Assembly (NCBI GenBank): GCA_029940125.1
Contig: JAOZRP010000074.1
Coordinates: 1-8,891, forward strand
Direction: 5' to 3'
Source of the DNA: a bacterium
Lineage (GTDB): Bacteria > Desulfobacterota > Anaeroferrophillalia > Anaeroferrophillales > Anaeroferrophillaceae
Length of the DNA: 8,891 bases
Part shown: piece by piece, positions 1-5,938 of the stretch
Position numbering within the stretch: position 1 is the stretch's first letter
Layout: each line of letters starts with the position of its first letter
Program-made: the position numbers and the translations under genes
The notes under the pieces: generated by a model
The model's input: only the letters and a program-made list of their open reading frames with translations
What the model was told of the DNA's origin: nothing
Database searches by the model: none

Positions 1-44
1 CCGAACATCCTTAAAGTATTCCCGACAATTTCTTGTTTTTTGCA

Positions 45-99
45 CCCCTCAAGGGGGTACTGAAAAAAGTGACAGCATTTCAGGCGTAAGGTACTAACA
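45..99 (+). repeat. REP-like element, left copy
   Basis: This 55-bp stretch matches the reverse complement of the last 55 bases of the window (8837-8891) at 50 of 55 positions. It contains two small palindromes: CCCC-TCAA-GGGG (45-56) and CTGAAA-N12-TTTCAG (60-83). The five differences lie at 67, 77, 85, 86 and 92, all outside the palindromic arms. Upstream of 45 the extent of homology cannot be judged, because the other copy ends at the window edge. It could be a dispersed REP-type repeat or a shared regulatory site. A GTGACA box (69-74) 17 nt before TACTAA (92-97) is a weak promoter-like pattern inside it. Confidence 0.85.
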
Positions 100-113
100 G
101 CTAATCGCTTAAC

Positions 114-131
114 TTAGATTCTTGCATCTAA
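114..131. repeat. Small inverted repeat (TTAGAT/ATCTAA)
   Basis: TTAGAT at 114-119 and ATCTAA at 126-131 form a perfect 6-bp stem with a 6-nt loop. No T-run follows, so it is not an intrinsic terminator. It lies between the REP-like element and the 9-bp tandem repeat and may belong to a composite repeat. No function is visible. Confidence 0.4.
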
Positions 132-157
132 ACCACCCGTTCGCGATGCTCACTCGA

Positions 158-187
158 GAACACGAAGAACACGAAGAACACGAAGAA
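158..187. repeat. Tandem 9-bp repeat, three copies of GAACACGAA
   Basis: Three exact copies of GAACACGAA occupy 158-166, 167-175 and 176-184, followed by a partial GAA. From general memory, short CACGAAG-type tandem repeats (CTTCGTG on the other strand) are a recurrent intergenic motif in many environmental bacterial genomes; I could not search for this. It is too short to be a CRISPR, has no spacers, and sits in non-coding DNA. Confidence 0.8.
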
Positions 188-381
188 AAGCTGTTGCTGG
201 CTGGATTTTGCCACCCGGAAGCATTGATTTCCGGCTGGAAACTAATCGGTTGTTGTTCATGGGCTGATGTGTTATTGAAGTGCCCCTGACTTGTACGGTG
301 AAAGTGTGGTTGAAACCCATAATGTGGTTAAGTTTTCCGTTTTTCTGTCGAAAGCTGTTATTGCTTTCATCTACAAAGACA

Positions 382-402
382 GGGAAGTGTTTCCCCCTTT
401 TT
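382..402 (+). terminator. Terminator-like hairpin in the leader of the HD-GYP gene (weak)
   Basis: GGGAA (382-386), loop GTGT and TTCCC (391-395) form a 5-bp stem, followed by CC and five T (398-402). AAAG at 375-378 could extend the stem by pairing with CTTT across an internal loop. It lies 63 nt before the ATG at 466, so it could end an upstream transcript or attenuate the gene. The short stem and the CC before the T-run make it a weak candidate. Confidence 0.25.
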
Positions 403-465
403 ACAGCTGGAAAACCTGCCTGAATATCAGTTGTATGTCCTTCATTTTTTCCTGGAGCTGGCCAG

Positions 466-1941
466 ATGAAGATATTGCTGGTTGATGATAATCCTTCCAT
501 TGTTGAAAGCCTGTACCTGGTGCTCAGCGAGGAAGGATATCAGGTGGTTGCCGCCGGTGATGGCCTGGAAGCCCTGGATGCCTTGCATCAGCAGAACTTT
601 GACCTGGTTTTGACGGACCTGAACATGCCCCGTCTCGGCGGCATGGACCTGGTGTCGGAAATCAGGAAAATGAGAAATCCCCCCCTGGTGATCATTATCA
701 CCGCTTATGCCACCATGGAAACGGCCATTCATTCCGTCAAGCTGGGGGTCTATGATTATCTGCTCAAGCCGTTCAATATGGATCAGGTGCTGCACGCGGT
801 GGGCCGGGCCCTGGAGAAGCGGCGCCTGGAGCAGGAGAATATGCAGCTCAAGGAGATGATCGTTCTCTATAATGCCAGCGAAGCCATCAGCTCAAGCCTT
901 GATATCTCGGCCATTATTGATGTTCTCCTTGACGCGAGCTTTTCCCAGTCACAGGCTGATTTGGCGGTGTTGTATCTGCTGGAAGAAGATCAGCAGACGT
1001 TGAAGATGACCCAGCATAAATGTGCCGGCTGCGCAGAGCTGGAATGTGCTGAATTTCTTCAGTCCCTGGCCCGGAAAGTGGACGCATCCCGGCTGAGTTC
1101 CATCTTTGACGGGCAGGGTTCCCACGTTTTCAGTCCCGGCAATGCCACCGTTGCGCCCATGCTGCGGACGCCGTCTACCGAGCATCAGTTTTATTCCCTG
1201 CTGAGTATTTCCCTGAAAGCGAATAATCGCTACATCGGCATGCTGAATCTTTTTTCCCTTACGCCGGGGGTGGTGTTCAGCGACAAGCACAGCCGGGCGC
1301 TGTATATCCTGGCGGCGAAGGGAGCTTCGGCGATTGAAAACGCCCATTTGTATGAAAATACCCAGCAGTACTACCTGCAGACAATCAAAAGTTTTGCCCA
1401 CGCGCTGGAGGCCAAGGATAAATATACCCATGGTCATTCCCAGCAGGTTACCCGCTATGCCGAGGTGCTGGCCAGGGGATTGAAGCTTGATTCCCGGCAG
1501 ATCAATATGCTGCTCCAGGCGGCCATGCTCCACGACATCGGCAAGATCGGGATCAGTGAAAGCATCCTCAACAAGCCCGGTGCCCTGACGGAAGAAGAAT
1601 ACCGGGTGGTCAAAAAACACCCGATTACCGGCAAGCACATCCTGGCTCCCATTACTTCGCTGGCAGCCATCGTGCCGGTGGTCTACCATCACCATGAACG
1701 CTGGGACGGCGCCGGGTATCCCGATGGCCTGAAGGGCATGGAAATCCCACTGCCGGCCAGAATCCTGACCATTGCCGACGCTTTTGATGCCATGACTTCT
1801 TCACGGGCCTACCGGCAGGCAATGGATGCCGCCGGTGCCTTCCGGGAACTGGAACGGTCGGCCGGCACGCAGTTTGACCCTGAATTGGTGGAGGTTTTCT
1901 GCCGTCAGCAGCACGTCATCAACGGCCTGATGCGAACCTGA
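466..1941 (+). CDS. Response regulator with receiver, GAF and HD-GYP domains (c-di-GMP phosphodiesterase type)
   Basis: This 491-residue cytoplasmic protein has three domains. The receiver (about 1-120) has the acidic pair D7-D8, phospho-acceptor D51 in LTDLNMP, T79 and K101 in LLKPF. A GAF-like region (about 135-295) follows. The HD-GYP domain (about 303-485) has HGH at 322-324, the HD pair H356-D357 in LHDIGK, and HHExxDGxGYP at 409-419. HD-GYP domains with these metal ligands hydrolyse cyclic di-GMP, so the expected role is a phosphorylation-controlled phosphodiesterase. The ligands I can identify are intact, so activity is expected. GGAG lies 9 nt before ATG 466, supporting this start. 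No histidine kinase lies in the window, so it is an orphan regulator here. The GAF region has three cysteines in nine residues (C186, C189, C194), unusual enough to note. No terminator is visible before the next gene. Confidence 0.93.
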   Translation: MKILLVDDNPSIVESLYLVLSEEGYQVVAAGDGLEALDALHQQNFDLVLTDLNMPRLGGMDLVSEIRKMRNPPLVIIITAYATMETAIHSVKLGVYDYLLKPFNMDQVLHAVGRALEKRRLEQENMQLKEMIVLYNASEAISSSLDISAIIDVLLDASFSQSQADLAVLYLLEEDQQTLKMTQHKCAGCAELECAEFLQSLARKVDASRLSSIFDGQGSHVFSPGNATVAPMLRTPSTEHQFYSLLSISLKANNRYIGMLNLFSLTPGVVFSDKHSRALYILAAKGASAIENAHLYENTQQYYLQTIKSFAHALEAKDKYTHGHSQQVTRYAEVLARGLKLDSRQINMLLQAAMLHDIGKIGISESILNKPGALTEEEYRVVKKHPITGKHILAPITSLAAIVPVVYHHHERWDGAGYPDGLKGMEIPLPARILTIADAFDAMTSSRAYRQAMDAAGAFRELERSAGTQFDPELVEVFCRQQHVINGLMRT

Positions 1942-1979
1942 ATCAGCCCTTCCCCGGCCGTCTCCTGCCGATAAAGTCC

Positions 1980-2009
1980 TTGACAGAATCATGGCCGATT
2001 TGCTATATC
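1980..2009 (+). promoter_or_regulatory. Sigma70-type promoter for the parA-like gene
   Basis: A perfect -35 box TTGACA (1980-1985) is followed after 18 nt by TATATC (2004-2009), preceded by TG at 2001-2002 as in an extended -10 element. Read as CTATAT (2003-2008), the spacing is 17. The predicted transcription start is near 2015, giving a leader of about 30 nt before the TTG start at 2048. Its place in the 106-nt gap between two same-strand genes suggests the parA pair is expressed independently of the HD-GYP gene. Confidence 0.65.
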
Positions 2010-2047
2010 CACTCAGTTTCTTCAAACCTCTATGACCCGTTATCCTT

Positions 2048-2794
2048 TTGAGGAAAGTAGCCTGTCAAAACTTTAAGGGTGGTACGGCAAAAACCACGAC
2101 GGTCATCAGTCTGGCACATTGTCTCACCCGCCGTGGCAAGAAAGTTCTGGTCGTCGATCTCGATGCTCAGGGCAGTGTGGGGGTCAGCCTGGGGGTTGAA
2201 GCAGATTTCACTCTCTATGACCTGCTCATTGATAATCACCACTTGAGCGAATGTCTGGTTGAGGCCCGGCCCAACTTTTTCTGTCTCCTTGCCGACCAGT
2301 CCCTGGCTGCCTGTGAAACCCTTCTGGTGGCCCGGCCCCGGCGCGAGGAAATTCTGCGTCGCCGCCTGGCAGAACTGCCGGAAATCCTGCCGGATCTGGA
2401 CGTGGTTTTGATTGACTGCTCGCCGTCCCTCTCCATCCTCAGTCAGAATGCCCTGGTCTATGCCGATGAACTGCTGATTCCCATCAGTATGGATTATTTG
2501 TCCATGGTGGGGGCCAATCATGTTTTTGACAATCTGGGGATGATTGAAGAGTACTTTGAGAAAAAGCTGAAAATTGCCGGGGTTGTTCCGACTTTTTTTG
2601 ACCAGCGGGTTAATATGAGCAAGGAAGTGCTGTCGGCGCTGCAGGAACGTTACGGCTCCCTGCTGCTGCCGCCGGTGCGCATCGACACCAAATTAAAGCA
2701 GGCTTCAAGTGCCCGCAAGACGATTTTCGAATTCAATGAAAAGAGTCGCGGGAGTCAGGATTATCTACGAATTTGCGAGGAATTATTCCCATGA
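2048..2794 (+). CDS. ParA/MinD-family (Soj-like) ATPase
   Basis: This 248-residue protein is a deviant-Walker P-loop ATPase of the ParA type. The Walker A motif is KGGTAKTTT at 10-18, with the signature lysine K10 and an alanine where most members have the glycine before K15. The A' motif is VDLDAQGS (36-43), with D39, and Walker B is VVLIDCSPSL (119-128), with D123. Such proteins use ATP-dependent dimerisation on the nucleoid or membrane to position plasmids, chromosomes or protein complexes. No ParB, parS site or plasmid replication gene is visible, which favours cargo positioning over DNA segregation. The start is TTG: an in-frame stop lies at 2033-2035, no in-frame ATG or GTG precedes the P-loop, and no Shine-Dalgarno is seen. 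The end overlaps the next gene as ATGA. Family call is firm; cargo is unknown. Confidence 0.9.
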   Translation: MRKVACQNFKGGTAKTTTVISLAHCLTRRGKKVLVVDLDAQGSVGVSLGVEADFTLYDLLIDNHHLSECLVEARPNFFCLLADQSLAACETLLVARPRREEILRRRLAELPEILPDLDVVLIDCSPSLSILSQNALVYADELLIPISMDYLSMVGANHVFDNLGMIEEYFEKKLKIAGVVPTFFDQRVNMSKEVLSALQERYGSLLLPPVRIDTKLKQASSARKTIFEFNEKSRGSQDYLRICEELFP

Positions 2795-3564
2795 CGACAA
2801 GGAAACGGCGAGATTCATCTACGGGCGGCAGGAAGAAAAAGGCTTTGGCCGAAGTTCCGGAACGAGCGCCGGTAGCCAGAAAAAAAATGGCAGCCTTTTT
2901 CGACCCGGAAAGCGGTTCGAAGAATAATGCTCCTGAAAATCAGAATGCCAAGGAGAAAGTTATGTTACCAGAAACGGAAAAACATTTGAAGCGGGTAGCC
3001 GTCAAAGTCCATGTTTCCAAACTTCCTGCCGATCCGGCGGCGGCAAAACCGGCGGCGGCGAAGAAGAAAAAGGAGCCGACTTCCGAAAAGGTCAAGGCCT
3101 CTCCGACAAAAGCAGTGAAGAAGGACGCGCCTCCCCAGGCTGATAAGGGTGGCAAGGGTTCAGCCAAAGCCGGCGCGGCGACGGGTGGTAAAGAGCAGGT
3201 GGTTCAGCAGCCGGCGCCGTCCGACGGTGGTTCCAATGTGGTGGGGTTTGTGGCCTTGTTCGCGGCCATCGCGGCCTTGGGGCTGGTATGGTTCTTTGCT
3301 TCCACGACTACCGGCTCCCCGTCGGTGTTGAAGGAGCTGCGGACCCACGAAGCCGCTCTGGTGAAGCAGGTGGATGCCCTGAGCGCCAAAGTGGATGCCC
3401 TGGAGGCGAAAATGAGGGCGGCCGAGAAGGAAAAACTGGTTAAATCAGTCAATTCTTCCTTGGAAGCCATCGACAAGCTGGCCGCCGATGCCGATCCCAA
3501 GACCGCGGCCATGTTAAAGGAAATGAAGGCTGAAATGGAGAAGCTGGCGGCCGGCATGAAGTAG
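2791..3564 (+). CDS. Unrecognised single-pass membrane protein with basic disordered N-terminus and coiled-coil C-terminus; possible ParA partner
   Basis: I do not recognise a family for this 257-residue protein. It starts at ATG 2791 inside the parA stop (ATGA) with GAGGA 9 nt upstream, so translation is probably coupled; an in-frame TTG at 2773 is less likely. Residues 1-148 are strongly basic and low-complexity (MTTRKRR at the start, Lys/Ala/Pro tracts around 82-125, like histone H1 tails). Residues 149-171 form one hydrophobic helix (VVGFVALFAAIAALGLVWFF). Residues 176-218 have heptad-like coiled-coil spacing (VDALSAKVDALEAKM), and 221-255 form another charged helix. Positive-inside logic puts the basic half in the cytoplasm and the coiled coil in the periplasm. 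Partners of ParA-type ATPases often stimulate them with a short basic N-terminal peptide, so this may be the partner of the adjacent ATPase. That role is inference. Confidence 0.85.
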   Translation: MTTRKRRDSSTGGRKKKALAEVPERAPVARKKMAAFFDPESGSKNNAPENQNAKEKVMLPETEKHLKRVAVKVHVSKLPADPAAAKPAAAKKKKEPTSEKVKASPTKAVKKDAPPQADKGGKGSAKAGAATGGKEQVVQQPAPSDGGSNVVGFVALFAAIAALGLVWFFASTTTGSPSVLKELRTHEAALVKQVDALSAKVDALEAKMRAAEKEKLVKSVNSSLEAIDKLAADADPKTAAMLKEMKAEMEKLAAGMK

Positions 3565-3595
3565 CCGCATTCATTTTGGCTTTGAAGTTTACCGG

Positions 3596-3625
3596 AAGGG
3601 TGATCAGTTGATCACCCTTTTTTTT
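3596..3625 (+). terminator. Intrinsic terminator after the parA-membrane protein pair
   Basis: AAGGGTGATCA (3596-3606) and TGATCACCCTT (3609-3619) are perfectly complementary. The T-run spans 3618-3625 (8 T), its first bases shared with the stem. The innermost pairs must open to give a loop of realistic size. It lies 31 nt after the stop of the membrane protein gene. On the - strand the stem is followed by TTCCGG rather than a T-run, so it should act mainly on + strand transcripts; no clear terminator for the converging operon is seen. Confidence 0.88.
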
Positions 3626-3673
3626 GGCGTTTTTTCCCGGTGGGGAAGGGGGATATGGGCTTTCGGGCTGATT

Positions 3674-4516
3674 TCAGGCGGATTGATATTGCTGCTGATA
3701 GGCAGGGAGAAGGGTTTGCATGATGTCCTGAATGTCAACGGGATTGAATCGGCGGGGGCCAAGATTTTCCAGGGGGGCCAGCTCCATCAGTGAACTGCTT
3801 AAAAACCCGCCCCTGAACGAGGAAAGGTCATTGAGGTTTACCCCTTCTTCCCGGCAGTCGACGCCCGTCCGGCGGCAGCACTCGATAATGGTTTTCCTGG
3901 TAATCCCGGGCAGCAGCCCGGCTTCAATTGGCGGGGTGACAACAAAATCCCTGCCGACCAGGAACAGGTTGGAAAAGGTTCCCTCGCATAATTCGCCGTC
4001 GTGATTGAGAAAAATCCCTTCATCGGCTCCCTGGCGGACGGCCAGTTTCCGGCCGTGCTTGTTTTCCAGGTAGTTCATGGTTTTGATCCCCAGCAGGGGA
4101 TTGTTCGGGTCCCTTTTCCAGGGCAGGATGATGGTTTTCATGCCCTGCTGCCGCTTCCTGATTTCCTTGATGTCCAGGGGAGATGCCTGGATGATGACGG
4201 TAGGCCCGGTTGCTTCCTGGCCGCGGCTGATCATAATCCGGACCATGCCCTGGATGTTTTGCAGGTGATTGCGGGAACTGAGGTGGGTGATGATGTCCGC
4301 CAGCTTGTCGATCATCTCCGGTTTGGGAATGTCCAGCACTTCCAGTCCCCGTTCGAGACGCTGCCGGTGGAGTTCGAGCTTGAAGGGAAGCCCCTGGTAG
4401 AGGCGGATGGTTTCAAAGATGCCGTCTCCGTGCATGAAGCCCGGATCAAAGGGGGAGATGACCGCCCGGTCCGCGGTTATGTAGCGATTGTCTTGAAAAA
4501 TAACCGGATTGCTCAT
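3674..4516 (-). CDS. pabC: Aminodeoxychorismate lyase-type class IV PLP aminotransferase fold enzyme
   Basis: This 280-residue enzyme belongs to fold-type IV PLP proteins, which include aminodeoxychorismate lyase (PabC), branched-chain aminotransferases and D-amino acid aminotransferases. Visible signatures are FMHGDGIFETIR (27-38), the PLP-binding lysine K145 in LGIKTMNYLEN, E178 in CEGTFSNLFLV and LLPGITR (201-207). The lyase converts 4-amino-4-deoxychorismate to p-aminobenzoate plus pyruvate for folate synthesis. Sequence alone does not separate lyase from aminotransferase; the call rests on the ATGA overlap with pabB, whose product makes the lyase substrate. AAAGGA lies 7 nt before the ATG. 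Length is normal for the family. It is the last gene of the - strand operon. Confidence 0.88.
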   Translation of the reverse strand: MSNPVIFQDNRYITADRAVISPFDPGFMHGDGIFETIRLYQGLPFKLELHRQRLERGLEVLDIPKPEMIDKLADIITHLSSRNHLQNIQGMVRIMISRGQEATGPTVIIQASPLDIKEIRKRQQGMKTIILPWKRDPNNPLLGIKTMNYLENKHGRKLAVRQGADEGIFLNHDGELCEGTFSNLFLVGRDFVVTPPIEAGLLPGITRKTIIECCRRTGVDCREEGVNLNDLSSFRGGFLSSSLMELAPLENLGPRRFNPVDIQDIMQTLLPAYQQQYQSA

Positions 4517-5922
4517 GGCTGGTTCCTTTCTCCCAGGGTTTTCAGGAAGGAATCTGCTTTGGTTATCGTTTCCTCATACTCCAGGCGGGGGTCGGAATCG
4601 GCCACGATGCCGCCGCCGACCTGAAAATACAGGGTGTCTTGATGGTGTACCGCGGTCCGGATGGCAATGTTCAGGTCGATGTCGCCGGAAAAATCGAGGT
4701 AGCCGATTGAGCCGGTATACACCCCGCGGCAGGTGGGTTCCAGTTCATCGATGATTTCCATCGAACGCAGCTTCGGGGCCCCGGTGATGGAGCCGCCGGG
4801 GAAGGAATTGACAATGCAGTCCACGGTGCTGCGTGACGGATCGATCCGGGCGGCTACGGTTGAGACCAGGTGGTGGACGTTGGCATAGGATTCAACGATT
4901 TCCATTTCCGGCACGTGCACGGTTCCGTACCGGGCGATGCGTCCCAGGTCGTTCCTTTCCAGGTCAACAATCATGATATGTTCGGCCTGATCCTTGCGGC
5001 TGCTGATCAGCTCCCGGCGCAGCTGGTCGTCTGCCCGGGCGTTTTCCCCCCGGGGCCGGGTGCCTTTGATGGGTCGGGTTTCAATGTAGTCATCCTTGAT
5101 CAGCAGGTAGCGTTCCGGTGAGTTGCTCATGATGATGTGGCGGTCGGCAGCCAGGTAGGCGCCGAAAGGGGCTGGGCTCAGGTGCCGGAAGCGGCGGTAG
5201 AAATCCCAGGGGCGGCCGGCAAACTCAACGGCAAATCGCTGGGAGAGGTTGACCTGGTAAATGTCGCCGGCGGCAATGTAGGCAAGGATTTTTTCAACCG
5301 CTTCAAGATAGCCTTCGTAGCTGAAGTTGGAGCCTTTTTGGCGGCCGAACGTCAGGGCCGGCAGCTCTGGTTCCGGGACGGTTCCGGCGCGGCGCGTGAT
5401 TTCCTCCAGCCAGGCCAGCCGCTGGGCGGCTCTTTTTGTCCTGGCGCGGGAATTGTCTACCGGCAGGCCGGTTGAGATGAGATATACTTTTTGTTCCAAG
5501 TGGTCAATGGCGATCAGGGCGTCGTAGAAGGAAAGAAAGGCATCCGGCATTTCCAGGTCGTTGATGGTTGTCTGGGAAAAGGTTTCAATCTGGTGTCCCA
5601 GTTCATAGCCGAAATAGCCGACGGCCCCGGCCTCAAAAGGCAGGCCGGCGGTTTTTTGCCGCCGCCAGCGGGACAAAAGGCCGTCCAGCAGGGGGAAAAA
5701 CGGCTGGCGGCTGTTTTCCCGGCTGCCTTTCAGGCAGTCAACGGTGGTTGTCTGCTCTCCCCGGCTGATGAGCTGGTAAAAAGGATCCGCCCCCATGAAA
5801 GAAAAGCGGCCCAGCTTCTGGTGATCCATGCCGGAATCCAGCCAGAAAGGATAAGGACTTGTGAGCAGTTGAGAAAAAATGGCGGCCGGATCAGCTGCCA
5901 GGGGTACGTGTTGTATTTGCAT
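4513..5922 (-). CDS. pabB: Aminodeoxychorismate synthase component I
   Basis: This 469-residue chorismate-binding enzyme aminates chorismate to 4-amino-4-deoxychorismate, using ammonia from a PabA/TrpG glutaminase. The N-terminal domain (about 1-195) resembles the anthranilate synthase I N-terminus, with LDSG at 28-31. The C-terminal catalytic domain (about 200-465) has IYQVNLSQRF, PIKGT (284-288), EHIMIVDLERNDLGR (314-328), FPGGSITGAPK (374-384) and VGGGIVADSDP (435-445). The lysine in PIKGT (K286) distinguishes PabB from anthranilate synthase, which has alanine there, so PabB is favoured over TrpE. An upstream in-frame ATG at 5958 lies inside the preceding gene and lacks a Shine-Dalgarno; ATG 5922 has TGAGGG 10 nt upstream and is preferred. 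The gene sits 13 nt after the exporter and overlaps pabC. No glutaminase domain is fused and no pabA is in the window. Confidence 0.93.
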   Translation of the reverse strand: MQIQHVPLAADPAAIFSQLLTSPYPFWLDSGMDHQKLGRFSFMGADPFYQLISRGEQTTTVDCLKGSRENSRQPFFPLLDGLLSRWRRQKTAGLPFEAGAVGYFGYELGHQIETFSQTTINDLEMPDAFLSFYDALIAIDHLEQKVYLISTGLPVDNSRARTKRAAQRLAWLEEITRRAGTVPEPELPALTFGRQKGSNFSYEGYLEAVEKILAYIAAGDIYQVNLSQRFAVEFAGRPWDFYRRFRHLSPAPFGAYLAADRHIIMSNSPERYLLIKDDYIETRPIKGTRPRGENARADDQLRRELISSRKDQAEHIMIVDLERNDLGRIARYGTVHVPEMEIVESYANVHHLVSTVAARIDPSRSTVDCIVNSFPGGSITGAPKLRSMEIIDELEPTCRGVYTGSIGYLDFSGDIDLNIAIRTAVHHQDTLYFQVGGGIVADSDPRLEYEETITKADSFLKTLGERNQP

Positions 5923-5932
5923 GGTCTTGTTT

Positions 5933-5938
5933 CCCTCA
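5933..5938 (-). promoter_or_regulatory. Ribosome binding site that decides the pabB start
   Basis: On the - strand TGAGGG lies 10 nt before ATG 5922, and its TGA is the stop codon of the exporter gene. Terminating ribosomes would thus be placed on the pabB ribosome binding site, favouring translational coupling. The alternative ATG at 5958 has no comparable site. Confidence 0.65.

Larger units (their letters stand above)
1..465. other. Non-coding, repeat-rich region upstream of the HD-GYP regulator
   Basis: I see no convincing gene here. The only sizeable open frames are a 64-codon TTG-started frame and an antisense frame, neither with a ribosome binding site or recognisable protein. The stretch holds, in order: a REP-like element (45-99), a 6-bp-stem hairpin (114-131), a triple 9-bp repeat (158-184), a GAAAGC/GCTTTC hairpin (350-368) and a GC-rich hairpin followed by five T (382-402). 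No strong sigma70 promoter for the downstream gene could be picked by eye. The ribosome binding site of that gene is GGAG at 453-456. Confidence 0.6.

Noticed and set aside
107..113. GCTTAAC resembling an attC RYYYAAC core
   Set aside because: No matching GTTRRRY partner lies at a suitable distance, and there is no integrase or cassette array; chance match.
158..184. Short CRISPR-like repeats
   Set aside because: The units are 9 bp and directly adjacent, with no spacers and no cas genes.
198..212. Sigma54-like site TGGCTGGATTTTGCC
   Set aside because: The spacing between GG and GC is one base shorter than the -24/-12 requirement, and it lies over 250 nt from the start codon.
291..485. 64-codon TTG-started frame upstream of the HD-GYP gene
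   Set aside because: No ribosome binding site, overlaps the true start at 466, and no recognisable protein features.
949..1695. 248-codon open frame on the - strand inside the HD-GYP gene
   Set aside because: It is antisense to a clear receiver-GAF-HD-GYP protein, with no motif or ribosome binding site to support it.
2773..2790. TTG start six codons upstream for the basic membrane protein
   Set aside because: ATG 2791 overlaps the parA stop as ATGA and has GAGGA at good spacing; the TTG lies upstream of that site.
4001..4624. 207-codon + strand frame opposite pabC
   Set aside because: Antisense shadow of the aminodeoxychorismate lyase gene, whose PLP motifs are unambiguous.
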